From: JAUMBM01 sp964441755
Lineage (GTDB): Bacteria > Bacteroidota > Bacteroidia > Chitinophagales > Saprospiraceae
Length of the DNA: 64,000 nt
Reading direction: 5' to 3'
Assembly (NCBI GenBank): GCA_964441755.1
Contig: CAYTVG010000009.1
Location: forward strand, 62,001 to 126,000
Numbering within the stretch: the stretch's first letter is position 1; the number at the start of each line of letters is the position of its first letter. This document shows positions 16,563 to 24,939 of this stretch, piece by piece. Under the pieces are notes generated by a model. The model was given only the letters and a program-made list of their open reading frames with translations, was not told the origin of the DNA and made no database searches. A program made the position numbers and the translations under genes.

Positions 16563-17486
16563 TTACAGATAGCTGCCAGACCTTCCCGGACTGAGCGTTC
16601 CCTCCTTACTGCTGACTTTTCGCTCGATAAGTTCGTAGAACTTGCCGGCTACATCTTCGCCTGTGACTTGCTCAATGCCTTCCAGTCCGGGTGAGGTATT
16701 CACTTCCATCACGAGTAAGCCGCGCTTGCTGGGCAGCAGATCAATACCCGCAACATCCAGCTCCATAGCCTTGGCCACATCCCTGATAAACTGCCTGTCT
16801 TCCCACGACAGTTCAACCGTTTCGGCTGTTCCGCCCCTGTGCAAATTTGATCTGAACTCACCGGGTTTTGCACGTCGCTGCATACTGGCAGCAATTTCTC
16901 CATCAATGACAATCGCGCGGATATCAGCACCTTCGGCCTCCCGGATGAATTCCTGTATAAGCACGGGCTGCCCAAAGCGTTCAAACATTTCGAGCGCGGA
17001 TATAAGCTTTTCATACGATGTTACCAGCATCACCCCTACCCCATGCGTCCCCTCCAGCGGTTTCACCACCAGCGGAAAGCCCCCTACCATTTCGGCAAGC
17101 GCTCCCGCCTCCGGTGTTTTTCCCCCCACCATAACCGTCAGCGGAGTCGGAAAGCCTTTATCACTCACATGTTGCAGGCTGCGCATTTTATTACGTGCCC
17201 GCAGCAAAGCCTCAGCCCGGGCAGTCGTAGGTACGCCCATGAGTTCGAAATGACTTACAACCGAGGCACCGATAGTTGTCACACTGGATCCCACACGGGG
17301 AATAATGCCATCAATTGCGTCCATCAATTGACCTTGGTAGTACACAGATGCGCCCTGTGACCCGAGCAACAAATGGCAGCGGGCATGATCGATGACATGA
17401 ACCGTATAACCTCTCGATTCCCCTGCTTCCCGTAAGCGCTGCGTACTGTAAAGAGTTGGCCCGCGCGACAATATGCCTATGTTCAT
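16563..17486 (-). CDS. rimK: RimK family alpha-L-glutamate ligase
   Basis: ATP-grasp enzyme that in E. coli adds glutamate residues to the C-terminus of ribosomal protein S6. The 307 residues show the N-terminal RimK fold (NIGILSRGP), the ATP-binding VKPLEGTHGVGV (141-152), the specific signature SMQRRAKPGEFRSNLHRGG (201-219), and the metal-binding EVNTSPGLEGIE (261-272). Length is normal. No S6 or RimB homologue is nearby, so whether the target is S6 or another protein or peptide is not shown by context. It is divergent from the ABC-F gene. Confidence 0.92.
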   Translation of the reverse strand: MNIGILSRGPTLYSTQRLREAGESRGYTVHVIDHARCHLLLGSQGASVYYQGQLMDAIDGIIPRVGSSVTTIGASVVSHFELMGVPTTARAEALLRARNKMRSLQHVSDKGFPTPLTVMVGGKTPEAGALAEMVGGFPLVVKPLEGTHGVGVMLVTSYEKLISALEMFERFGQPVLIQEFIREAEGADIRAIVIDGEIAASMQRRAKPGEFRSNLHRGGTAETVELSWEDRQFIRDVAKAMELDVAGIDLLPSKRGLLVMEVNTSPGLEGIEQVTGEDVAGKFYELIERKVSSKEGTLSPGRSGSYL

Positions 17487-17731
17487 ATATGCTCTTAAAA
17501 GAAGTGCGAAATTTACGGCCGGTGAAATGAATTATCATCTTTGTCGGTAGAATAATTTCGCAGCAGCCGTATTCAGTGGGTATCGGGTGCCGGCATCCGG
17601 GCTTGTCGCGAATCAAAAACGACAATCTCAGCGGTATTGTGCGATCAGCACCACAACCACAGCAGTCATCTTCCATCGCTACATCTCAATCCGGCCGATG
17701 CGGGGGGAATCTTTTCTTCCGCCAAATTGTA

Positions 17732-17739
17732 TATATTTG
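17732..17739 (+). promoter_or_regulatory. -7 promoter element of the ABC-F gene
   Basis: TATATTTG, an exact TAnnTTTG match, 24 bases before the GTG at 17764. It argues against any start further upstream. Confidence 0.62.
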
Positions 17740-17763
17740 CGCTTTCAATACTTACAACAGACC

Positions 17764-19632
17764 GTGATATATCTCGAGCTTGAAAACGTTTCCAAATCAT
17801 ACGGTGAAAAGATACTTTTTGAAGGTATCAGTCTCCCGCTCAATAAGGGCAACAAAGTTGCACTGGTTGCCAAGAATGGCACAGGCAAGACCACCCTGCT
17901 GCGCGTAGCAGCAGGCGTAGACCTGCCCGAAGGCGTGGGTTCTCGTGTCTATGTGCACCGGGATGCACGCATGGCCTACCTCTCACAAGATCCGGAGTTC
18001 GATTCGCAACAGACGGTCATTGATGCCGTACTGGACGGCGACAGCCCTGTTGTAAAGGCTACACGCCGCTACGAGCGGGCGCTCATCCTCCCGGATATGG
18101 AAGCGGACCTGCAGGCAGCGCTGGTAGAGATGGATGACCACAAGGCCTGGGATTTTGAAGCTCGTGTCAAAGAAGTTCTCAGCAAGCTGAAAATCAATCG
18201 TTTTGACCAAAAAATCGGCAGCCTGTCGGGCGGCCAGCGCAAGCGACTGGCCTTGGCGCAGATAATCATACACGAACCCGATCTTCTTATTCTTGATGAG
18301 CCCACCAACCACCTTGATCTTGACATGATCGAATGGCTGGAAGAATACCTATCACAGCCTGGTCTGACCCTCCTCATGGTGACCCACGACCGCTATTTTC
18401 TGGAAAGAGTCTGCGACCATATAATAGAGCTCGAGCATGGCAAACTCTATCGCTACAGCGGCAACTACACTGCTTTTCTGGAAAAAAAGGCCATCCGTCA
18501 GGAAACCGGGCAGAGTGAGTGGGAAAAGGACCGCAAGCTGCTGAAGCGCGAGCTGGAGTGGTGCAACCGCTCCCCGCAGGCGCGCACCACCAAAGCCAAA
18601 GCGCGAATCGATGCAGCTGAAATCTTGCGCGAAAAAGTTGAAAACCACTCAGTCGACAAAGAGCTTCAAATAGAAATCAAGGGGCAGCGGCTTGGAAAAA
18701 AAATTCTGGAAGCGCACCATATAGGAAAATCCTACGATGGCGTCCCCATAGTGGAAGGCTTTACTTACAAATTTTCACAGGGTGAGCGGGTAGGCATTGT
18801 GGGCCCCAACGGTGTAGGTAAGTCTACTTTCCTCAAAATGTTGTTGCAGGAAATCAGGCCTGACGCTGGTAAGGTAGTTGTAGGAGGCAACACCCTGTTT
18901 GGCTACTACGGACAGGAAGGCATACAACTGGCCCAGGACAAGCGAGTCATTGATGTTGTACGGGATATAGCCGAATTTATCCCGCTCGAAAAAGGCCAAA
19001 AGCTGACCGCTGCGCAGCTATTGGAGCGGTTTCTTTTTAGCCGTGCCCAGCAGCAGGTATTTGTCAGTCAGCTCAGTGGTGGTGAAAGGCGCAGGCTCTA
19101 CCTGCTCACCATCCTGATGACCAACCCCAATTTCCTTGTACTCGACGAACCAACCAACGATCTCGACATCCTCACGCTGAACGTTCTGGAGGATTTTCTA
19201 CTCGAGTTTCCCGGCTGTGTGCTCATAGTTTCACACGACCGCTACTTTCTGGACAAGCTGGTCGACCACCTCTTTATTTTTGAGGGTAAAGGCCATATAC
19301 GGGATTTTCTGGGCGATTATTCCGACTATCGCGACTTACAGAAACAGCAGGAGCGTGAGCAGCGGCGACAGGAGCGCAGCGAGCAGCAGCAGCGAAAAAC
19401 AGAAGCCGTCCGTTTGCGGCCGGGGCTTACGCCTGAGCAAAAAAAAGAACTCAAGCGGCTTGAAAAGCAGATTGCCGAGCTGGAGAGGCAAAAACAGGAG
19501 ATCGGCCTGCAATTTGAAGAGGCCGGCCTCACAGCAGACCGCATCACCGACTTGTCAAAACAGCTTGGCAAGCTACAGGAAGAACTAGAGATCAAAGAAT
19601 TGCGATGGATGGAACTCGCTGAACTCGATTAA
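17764..19632 (+). CDS. ABC-F family ATPase (Uup-like)
   Basis: A cytoplasmic ABC protein with two nucleotide-binding domains and no membrane part, 622 residues from the GTG at 17764. That start gives VIYLELENVSKSYGEK, the usual beginning of the family, and follows the promoter element at 17732. Domain 1: Walker A AKNGTGKTT (36-44), signature LSGGQ (154-158), Walker B LDEPTNHLD (177-185). Linker with SPQARTTKAKARI (about 270-282). Domain 2: GPNGVGKST (347-355), LSGGE (437-441), LDEPTNDLD (460-468). The C-terminal 100 residues are a Gln/Glu/Arg-rich coiled coil, as in Uup. ABC-F proteins act on the ribosome; Uup also affects DNA branch structures. Which role applies here is open. Confidence 0.92.
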   Translation: MIYLELENVSKSYGEKILFEGISLPLNKGNKVALVAKNGTGKTTLLRVAAGVDLPEGVGSRVYVHRDARMAYLSQDPEFDSQQTVIDAVLDGDSPVVKATRRYERALILPDMEADLQAALVEMDDHKAWDFEARVKEVLSKLKINRFDQKIGSLSGGQRKRLALAQIIIHEPDLLILDEPTNHLDLDMIEWLEEYLSQPGLTLLMVTHDRYFLERVCDHIIELEHGKLYRYSGNYTAFLEKKAIRQETGQSEWEKDRKLLKRELEWCNRSPQARTTKAKARIDAAEILREKVENHSVDKELQIEIKGQRLGKKILEAHHIGKSYDGVPIVEGFTYKFSQGERVGIVGPNGVGKSTFLKMLLQEIRPDAGKVVVGGNTLFGYYGQEGIQLAQDKRVIDVVRDIAEFIPLEKGQKLTAAQLLERFLFSRAQQQVFVSQLSGGERRRLYLLTILMTNPNFLVLDEPTNDLDILTLNVLEDFLLEFPGCVLIVSHDRYFLDKLVDHLFIFEGKGHIRDFLGDYSDYRDLQKQQEREQRRQERSEQQQRKTEAVRLRPGLTPEQKKELKRLEKQIAELERQKQEIGLQFEEAGLTADRITDLSKQLGKLQEELEIKELRWMELAELD

Positions 19633-19633
19633 T

Positions 19634-19801
19634 ATGGGATATCAGAGCCGCAACCGAAAGTACCTTACACCTCGTGAAAAGAATGCCCGCACTCGCTGGC
19701 ACGCCATCAGGTTAATTGTATTTCTGCTACTGGGTGGTTTGCTGTGGGTAATCAAAAATCGCCAATCCTACTGGGCTTGGCTGGAAACTTTTTTCTACTG
19801 A
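19634..19801 (+). CDS. 55-aa single-span membrane protein
   Basis: A short frame that begins just after the ABC-F stop (ATG at 19634) and ends in TGA whose last base is the A of the next gene's ATG. The product has a basic N-terminal third (MGYQSRNRKYLTPREKNART), one membrane helix around LIVFLLLGGLLWVI (residues 27-40), and an aromatic C-terminus ending ETFFY. The spacing on both sides (one base after the ABC-F stop, TGATG overlap with moaD) and the classic positive-inside single-span pattern support a real gene. No family recognised; it may be a small membrane partner of unknown process. Confidence 0.68.
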   Translation: MGYQSRNRKYLTPREKNARTRWHAIRLIVFLLLGGLLWVIKNRQSYWAWLETFFY

Positions 19802-20055
19802 TGCAAGAGCTACTAACTGTCACTGTGCTGGCCTTTGGTATCAGCCGTGATATTACCGGGGCCTCCTCCCTGGCCATATCCCTGGAATCTCCCTGTACGG
19901 TCGGAGAACTGCGCCAACATTTGCTGACACGCTGGCCGGCTATGTCCACACTGGCCAGTTTGGCGATTGCCGTCAACAGTGAGTACGCAATGGACGACCG
20001 GCTGCTGCAGCCCGGTGACGAGGTAGCACTCATCCCTCCTGTGAGTGGCGGTTAA
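19801..20055 (+). CDS. MoaD/ThiS-like sulfur carrier protein
   Basis: An 84-residue beta-grasp protein ending in VSGG, the Gly-Gly tail that is adenylated and thiocarboxylated in molybdopterin synthase small subunit (MoaD). PGDEVALIPPVSGG at the C-terminus and VTVLAFGISRDITG at the N-terminus follow MoaD closely, more than ThiS. The ATG at 19801 overlaps the stop of the 55-aa gene; the longer in-frame version starting at 19744 would read through that gene and is rejected. No MoaE, MoaA or MoeB gene is in the window, so the partner is elsewhere. Confidence 0.85.
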   Translation: MQELLTVTVLAFGISRDITGASSLAISLESPCTVGELRQHLLTRWPAMSTLASLAIAVNSEYAMDDRLLQPGDEVALIPPVSGG

Positions 20056-20109
20056 GCGTGCTGCCGCTCACCTGCAAATCTGTAATACTTTTCAACCGTG
20101 CTGAGGCCC

Positions 20110-21111
20110 ATGAGAACCAAAGAAGACTCACGCGTTTTACTATATGCGCTCCTTGTGGGCATCTTTCTCATGGCTGCCAAGTTTACTGCCTGGTGGCTTA
20201 CCGGCTCCAATGCTATTCTTACCGATGCACTTGAAAGCATTGTCAATGTCGTAGCCGGTGGTATCGCCTGGTACAGTTTGTGGCTTGCTGCGCACCCGGC
20301 CGACAGCAATCACCCTTATGGGCATGGGAAAGTTGAATTTATTTCTGCCGGCGTAGAGGGTGCACTTATAAGTTTTGCAGGCTTCAGCATCATCATCAAA
20401 TCGACCTATAATTTTTTCCATCCCCAGCAGCTTGAAAGGCTGGAGGCGGGGCTGCTGATAACGGCCGGCAGCGGAGCTGTCAATCTTCTGCTTGGCTGGT
20501 GGCTGCGCCAACGCGGGCGGAAACGGAACTCACTCACCATGGTGGCCAGTGCTCAGCACCTGATGAGCGACGCCTACACTTCAGCCGGGCTGCTGGCAGG
20601 CCTGCTGGCCATACAGTTGACAGGCGTGATGATGCTCGACAATATTTTTGCGATTGGGCTCGGGATACTGATTATCCTGATTGGGCTGCGCCTCGTACGT
20701 CGCTCGCTGGCAGGCATCATGGACGAAGCTGACGAGCCCCTCATGGCCGGTTTGGTTGCAGAAATGAACCGGGGACGATCGCACAACTGGATAGATGTAC
20801 ACAATTTGCGACTCATTCGGTACGGAGCTGAGCTACACCTCGACTGCCACCTCACGCTCCCCTGGTACTTTAACACCCGGCAATCCCATGATGAGGTCAA
20901 AGCTTTTGAAGTCTTGATTGACCGATACGAAGGGCAGCCGGTAGAAATGTTTGTACATGTCGACCCTTGTGAGCCACCACTATCCTGCCAAATTTGCCCT
21001 AAGCGGGATTGTGCCGAGCGGCAGGCGCCGCTGCTGGCTATGGTTCCGTGGACGATTGACAATCTGCGGGAAAACCACAAGCACAGCTTCCATGATTCTT
21101 CAGCCGGATAG
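20110..21111 (+). CDS. Cation diffusion facilitator (CDF) family transporter
   Basis: Membrane exporter of divalent metal ions in exchange for protons, 333 residues. Metal-site signatures are TDALES in helix 2 (38-43), HPYGHGK in the following loop (68-74) and the H150-x3-D154 pair in SAQHLMSDAYTSAG of helix 5. A cytoplasmic C-terminal domain follows with HLDCHLTLPW and a Cys-rich cluster (CEPPLSCQICPKRDC) that may bind metal or act as a sensor. I use the ATG at 20110 (MRTKED), the usual start for close relatives; a GTG at 20098 is possible. Zn, Co, Fe or Mn specificity cannot be read. Confidence 0.92.
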   Translation: MRTKEDSRVLLYALLVGIFLMAAKFTAWWLTGSNAILTDALESIVNVVAGGIAWYSLWLAAHPADSNHPYGHGKVEFISAGVEGALISFAGFSIIIKSTYNFFHPQQLERLEAGLLITAGSGAVNLLLGWWLRQRGRKRNSLTMVASAQHLMSDAYTSAGLLAGLLAIQLTGVMMLDNIFAIGLGILIILIGLRLVRRSLAGIMDEADEPLMAGLVAEMNRGRSHNWIDVHNLRLIRYGAELHLDCHLTLPWYFNTRQSHDEVKAFEVLIDRYEGQPVEMFVHVDPCEPPLSCQICPKRDCAERQAPLLAMVPWTIDNLRENHKHSFHDSSAG

Positions 21112-21150
21112 CATTTTTGGGTGGCTAAGCCACCCAAAAATGCTATCCGG
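21104..21150. terminator. 23-bp perfect inverted repeat between convergent genes
   Basis: Arms at 21104-21126 and 21128-21150 are perfectly complementary with a single central base; in RNA the tip must open to a short loop around CTAAG. The CDF stop codon (21109-21111) lies inside the left arm. It serves both the CDF gene and the enoyl-CoA hydratase gene. Confidence 0.85.
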
Positions 21151-21176
21151 GCCAATTTTCACCCAAAGCCTGCGGC

Positions 21177-21959
21177 TTATTTTCCCTGAAAAACAGGTTT
21201 GCGTTTCTCCACAAATGCAGACGCACCTTCGATAAAGTCGGCTGTGGTCGTTGTGTGGCCAAATGCTTCCACTTCCGCTGCAAATCCGTCCTGATCATGC
21301 GCAAAGTAAGCATTGACAGCCTCAATGGCGCTGGCTACGGCCACAGGACCCTTACCGGCGATTTTATGCAGCATTGCTTTGGCCTGTGCCACCTCCTCGC
21401 CTGCCGGCACCACAGCATTGACCAAGCCCCACTGAAATGCCTGCTGTGCATCGATCATATCGGCAGTCAGGATGAGCTCCATAGCGCGTGTCTTGCCAAT
21501 ATACTGAATCAATCGCTGCGTACCCCCGTAGCCGGGAATGAGCCCGAGGTTTACCTCCGGCTGCCCAAAGCGTGCTTTTTCGCCTGCGATGCGCAGGTGG
21601 CAGGCCATTGCCAGCTCGCAGCCTCCCCCCAGTGCAAAGCCATTGACAGCTGCAACTACCGGCACACGGGAGCGTTCGATGAGAAAAAATACATCCTGTC
21701 CGCGCTGTGCCAGCGTTTTTCCTTCACCTGTCTGCAGTGACAAAAACTCCTTGATATCAGCCCCTGCAACAAAAGCACGGTCGCCGGCGCCGGTTAGCAC
21801 GACACCTCTGATTCCCTGCCGGCCTGGCAGGTCGCGCCCGAAAAAATCACCCAATTCGCTTATCGTCTGCATATTGAGCGCATTCAGCGCCTTCTCCCGA
21901 TTGATCGTCACCACCAGCAACTGTGCGTCCTCTTCAATCAGCAAGTTTTGGTAAATCAT
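21177..21959 (-). CDS. Enoyl-CoA hydratase / crotonase family protein
   Basis: Cytoplasmic enzyme of the crotonase superfamily, 260 residues. It has the CoA-binding and oxyanion-hole segments (AFVAGADIKEF and NGFALGGGCELAMAC) and both catalytic glutamates of true hydratases: E115 in GGCELA and E135 in FGQPEVNLGLIPGYGGTQRL. It therefore probably hydrates 2-enoyl-CoA in fatty-acid or short-chain acyl-CoA oxidation; crotonyl-CoA is a likely substrate. The glycosyltransferase gene upstream on the same strand ends 27 bases before its start, so the two may share a transcript, though no functional link is obvious. Confidence 0.93.
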   Translation of the reverse strand: MIYQNLLIEEDAQLLVVTINREKALNALNMQTISELGDFFGRDLPGRQGIRGVVLTGAGDRAFVAGADIKEFLSLQTGEGKTLAQRGQDVFFLIERSRVPVVAAVNGFALGGGCELAMACHLRIAGEKARFGQPEVNLGLIPGYGGTQRLIQYIGKTRAMELILTADMIDAQQAFQWGLVNAVVPAGEEVAQAKAMLHKIAGKGPVAVASAIEAVNAYFAHDQDGFAAEVEAFGHTTTTADFIEGASAFVEKRKPVFQGK

Positions 21960-21986
21960 AGCCTTGGTTTTTCAATGGTTATGGGC

Positions 21987-22703
21987 TCAACGTGCCCAGA
22001 TATTGTATTTGAGTATGCAGTAAATGGCTCTGAAGCCATCCTTCCAGTTGATTTTTTTGCCCTCTGCGTAGGTGCGTCCGTAGTACGAGATACCCACCTC
22101 ATAAATTCTGACCCCCGGCACACGCGACACTTTTGCTGTGACCTCGGGTTCAAAGCCAAAGCGATTTTCCCGTAAAGCAACAGACTGTATGACCGGCCTT
22201 GCAAAAAGCTTGTAGCAGGTTTCCATGTCCGTCAGATTCAGGTTGGTCAGCGCATTGGACAAAAATGTAAGCCATTTGTTGCCAATGGAATGCCAGAAAA
22301 ACAGGATTCGGTGCGGATTGCCACCTATGAAACGACTGCCATATACGACATCGGCCTGCCCCTGCAAAACAGGCTGCAACAACAAGTTGTACTCTGCAGG
22401 GTCATACTCCAAATCAGCATCCTGAATGATCACATAGTCCCCCGTAGCCAACTGTATGCCCGTGCGCAAGGCTGCCCCCTTTCCCTGATTGACGCCATGG
22501 CGCTCAAAGCGAACCGGAAAATCCGGATAGCGCTGCAGATAACTGTCTACCGCCTGGTCAGTGCCGTCGGAAGAGGCATCATCCACAATAATCACCTCTT
22601 TCTCAATAGCCTCTACAAGTTGCACCTGTCTTACTTTATCCAGAATCAGGTGAATGGTCCTGGCCTCGTTATAGGCAGGAATGACAATTGACAGTGTTTT
22701 CAT
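21987..22703 (-). CDS. Family 2 glycosyltransferase (polyprenyl-phosphate type)
   Basis: A 238-residue GT-A glycosyltransferase. Motifs are LSIVIPAYNEA (4-14), the nucleotide-binding DDASSDGT (41-48), NQGKGAALRTG, and QDADLE (94-99) as the metal-binding DxD region. The C-terminal half has VYGSRF, NKWLTFLSNALTNLNLTDMET and GFEPEVTAKVSR, the pattern of dolichol/undecaprenol-phosphate sugar transferases. Only weakly hydrophobic segments are present, so it is probably peripheral. TATCTTTA at 22728-22735 on the minus strand, one base off consensus, is the likely promoter. Confidence 0.9.
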   Translation of the reverse strand: MKTLSIVIPAYNEARTIHLILDKVRQVQLVEAIEKEVIIVDDASSDGTDQAVDSYLQRYPDFPVRFERHGVNQGKGAALRTGIQLATGDYVIIQDADLEYDPAEYNLLLQPVLQGQADVVYGSRFIGGNPHRILFFWHSIGNKWLTFLSNALTNLNLTDMETCYKLFARPVIQSVALRENRFGFEPEVTAKVSRVPGVRIYEVGISYYGRTYAEGKKINWKDGFRAIYCILKYNIWAR

Positions 22704-22846
22704 CGCTACAATACATTATAGAAGACGTAAAGATAACTAATTACTGCTTGTGCGGACAGGTCAATGCGGGCGAAGAAATGTCTGTCATGTGTCACAAGGC
22801 CAGCGCTGACCCTCCTTAGGCCTGCTGCACATACTGCAAAACATCT

Positions 22847-22854
22847 TATCTTTG
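22847..22854 (+). promoter_or_regulatory. -7 promoter element of rlmH
   Basis: TATCTTTG, exact consensus, 53 bases before the ATG at 22908. Confidence 0.6.
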
Positions 22855-22907
22855 CAGAAGCCGGGCTGCCTACAGCAACCGCCGGCTCACACAAATTTAG
22901 CGCCTGC

Positions 22908-23381
22908 ATGAAGATAATGTTCTGGTTCATAGGCAAAACAGCTGACAGCTACCTCGACGAGGGTCTCCTGCGCTTTGAAAAGCGCCTGAAACACTACCTG
23001 CCTGTTGAGGTAGAGGTGCTGGCCGATGTAAAAGGCGGGGGCAAGCTTCCGCCGGAACAGCTCAAGCTGCGCGAAGCGGAAGTGGTGCTCTCGCGGCTAA
23101 AGCCGGAGGATGCGCTCATTCTGCTTGACGAGCGCGGCAACAGCTATCGGTCGGCCGAGTTTGCCCGTTGGCTTGACCAGCAACTGCAGCAACCTCACCG
23201 CAGACTCATCCTGTTGGTAGGGGGCGCCTACGGCTTCGCCCCTGCGCTTTACGAGCGGGCTCAAAGCATGTTATCATTGTCAAAAATGACCTTCTCGCAC
23301 CAGATGGTGCGGCTGTTTTTATTGGAACAGGTATACCGCGCCATGACCATCCTGCGAAACGAACCATATCACAACGAATAA
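22908..23381 (+). CDS. rlmH: 23S rRNA (pseudouridine(1915)-N(3))-methyltransferase RlmH
   Basis: SPOUT-class methyltransferase acting on pseudouridine 1915 of 23S rRNA in assembled 70S ribosomes. The 157 residues equal the family length (E. coli 155). Visible signatures: LLDERGNSYRSAEFA (72-86), the SAM-binding knot residues LVGGAYG (103-109), SLSKMTFSHQMVRLFLLEQ (123-141), and the C-terminal NEPYHNE that closes the active site. The ATG at 22908 gives the standard MKIMFWFIGK start; the frame is open further upstream but that part precedes the promoter. The rhomboid gene follows after nine bases, so the two are probably co-transcribed. Confidence 0.96.
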   Translation: MKIMFWFIGKTADSYLDEGLLRFEKRLKHYLPVEVEVLADVKGGGKLPPEQLKLREAEVVLSRLKPEDALILLDERGNSYRSAEFARWLDQQLQQPHRRLILLVGGAYGFAPALYERAQSMLSLSKMTFSHQMVRLFLLEQVYRAMTILRNEPYHNE

Positions 23382-23390
23382 ACCATCATC

Positions 23391-24032
23391 ATGTCACTAA
23401 CGATCATACTCGTCATCGTCACCTCGCTCATCTCCTACCGCGCATTCAGCGACCCGCATGCCCGCGCGCAACTCATTTTTCACCCTGCTTCCATCAAATC
23501 ACGGGCTGAATATTATCGCTTTCTGACGAGCGGCTTCATCCATGCCGACCTTACCCACCTGCTCATCAATATGTTTGTCCTTTGGCAGTTTGGCGAAATC
23601 GTAGAAAAGGTATTTACCGGCTATATTTTTGGCCCCCTCTGGGGCCGGATTGCCTTCGTACTCTTCTACCTCAGCGCCATCGTTGTTGCCAACATCCCCA
23701 GCTATTTCCGCTACCAGGACCAGTATGGCTACCAGGCGCTGGGCGCCTCCGGTGCTACTTCAGCCCTGGTGTTTTCTTACATCCTGCTGGGCCCGTGGGA
23801 GTGGTTTATATTCCCTCCCCTGCCGGCCATCATTTTGGGCATCGGCTACCTTTTTTACAGTTCCTACATGGACAAGCACGGCAATGACCACATTGGCCAC
23901 AACGCCCACTTCTGGGGCGCCGTTTACGGGCTCGTATTTTTTCTTGTGAGCGCTTACCTGCTGTCACCGGGGCTGCTCGAAATGATTATAACAGAGCTGC
24001 TGAAAGGGCCCAAGGCGCCCGGCTTTTTATAA
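23391..24032 (+). CDS. Rhomboid family intramembrane serine protease
   Basis: A 213-residue polytopic membrane protease that cleaves membrane-spanning substrates. It has about six helices. The catalytic serine is S120 in LGASGATSA (GxSG motif), and the partner histidine is probably H173 in GHNAHFWGAVYG. HADLTHLLINMFVLW early in the sequence is the conserved H-x3-N segment of rhomboids. Nothing like a separate cytosolic domain is present. Nine bases separate it from rlmH. Substrate unknown. Confidence 0.92.
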   Translation: MSLTIILVIVTSLISYRAFSDPHARAQLIFHPASIKSRAEYYRFLTSGFIHADLTHLLINMFVLWQFGEIVEKVFTGYIFGPLWGRIAFVLFYLSAIVVANIPSYFRYQDQYGYQALGASGATSALVFSYILLGPWEWFIFPPLPAIILGIGYLFYSSYMDKHGNDHIGHNAHFWGAVYGLVFFLVSAYLLSPGLLEMIITELLKGPKAPGFL

Positions 24033-24075
24033 AAAAACCTGCGCGCCTGCGCCTGAAGGCGGCCGCGCATAACAT

Positions 24076-24119
24076 CCTGAGCCCGGATTTTTGCCGTAGG
24101 CAAAAATTGCAGGCTCAGG
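24076..24119. terminator. Long interrupted hairpin after the rhomboid gene
   Basis: Outer stem CCTGAGCC/GGCTCAGG and inner stem ATTTTTGCC/GGCAAAAAT, separated by a small internal loop, tip GTA. It lies between the rhomboid and YdcF genes, both on the plus strand. Confidence 0.65.
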
Positions 24120-24134
24120 CCAAGCAAGCTGCTT

Positions 24135-24896
24135 ATGTATGTCTTTGGAAAAATTGTCGCCTTTTTCGTCCGCCCTTTCAGCTGGCTGGTACTGCTGCTG
24201 CTGCTGGCGCTGTGGGATAGCCAGCGGCGGAAACACTGGCTACTGGCATGCCTGGCACTGGTGCTGATTATGGGCAACGGCTGGCTCGCCAATGAGGCTG
24301 CCCGCTGGTGGGAGTATCCCCCCCGACAACCCGAGGGGCATTACGACATTGCTATCGTCCTGGGGGGCTATATGTCGGAACCCGGCCAGCTCCATACTTC
24401 CCTGCCGGAAAGCCAAAGCAGCATCGACCGCCTGCTGGCGGCGCTGCCGCTACTGGCCGGCGGCCAGGCAGACAAGCTGCTGCTGAGTGCCGGCAGTGCT
24501 GATATATGGCGAAAGCGCGTGCCGGAAGCGCAGGTCGTGGGCAGCTATTTGCGCTCCATCGGCATACCCGATTCTGTGCTCATCCTTGAAGATAAGTCCA
24601 TCAACACCCTCCAAAATGCGCAGTTTACAAGCGCAATCGTGCAGAAGATGTACCCACAGGGAGCCCGCTGCCTGCTCATCACTTCCGCCTGGCACATGCG
24701 ACGCGCCATTTGGTGCTTTGAACAAGCCGGACTGGAGGTAGATGTGTACCCTGTCGACTACCTGCAATGGCGGGTGGCTCCCGGCTGGCGGCAGTATTGG
24801 CTGCCCGGACTTGGCGCCTGGCAACAGTGGGAATATCTTTTAAAAGAATGGGTAGGCATAGTCGGATATAAAGTGCGCGCTTATTTTGAAAAATGA
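24135..24896 (+). CDS. YdcF/ElyC family membrane protein (DUF218)
   Basis: A 253-residue protein with two N-terminal membrane helices (about 8-27 and 35-52), followed by a DUF218 domain. The domain signatures are IAIVLGGYM, a loop with GGQADKLLLSAGS, EDKSINTLQNAQ and the late LLITSAWHMRRAIWCFEQAG. Relatives include E. coli ElyC, which affects undecaprenyl phosphate and envelope integrity, and YdcF, which binds SAM. Here the DUF218 domain should face the periplasm or cytoplasm depending on topology, which I cannot settle. A cell-envelope role is the best guess. Confidence 0.85.
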   Translation: MYVFGKIVAFFVRPFSWLVLLLLLALWDSQRRKHWLLACLALVLIMGNGWLANEAARWWEYPPRQPEGHYDIAIVLGGYMSEPGQLHTSLPESQSSIDRLLAALPLLAGGQADKLLLSAGSADIWRKRVPEAQVVGSYLRSIGIPDSVLILEDKSINTLQNAQFTSAIVQKMYPQGARCLLITSAWHMRRAIWCFEQAGLEVDVYPVDYLQWRVAPGWRQYWLPGLGAWQQWEYLLKEWVGIVGYKVRAYFEK

Positions 24897-24939
24897 GCAA
24901 GTTTTCATACTTTTACCTCCCAACCATCAATCTATCAGC

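Noticed and set aside
17587..17763. Upstream extension of the ABC-F protein by 59 residues
   Set aside because: The extension lacks homology to the family and covers the -7 promoter element at 17732-17739.
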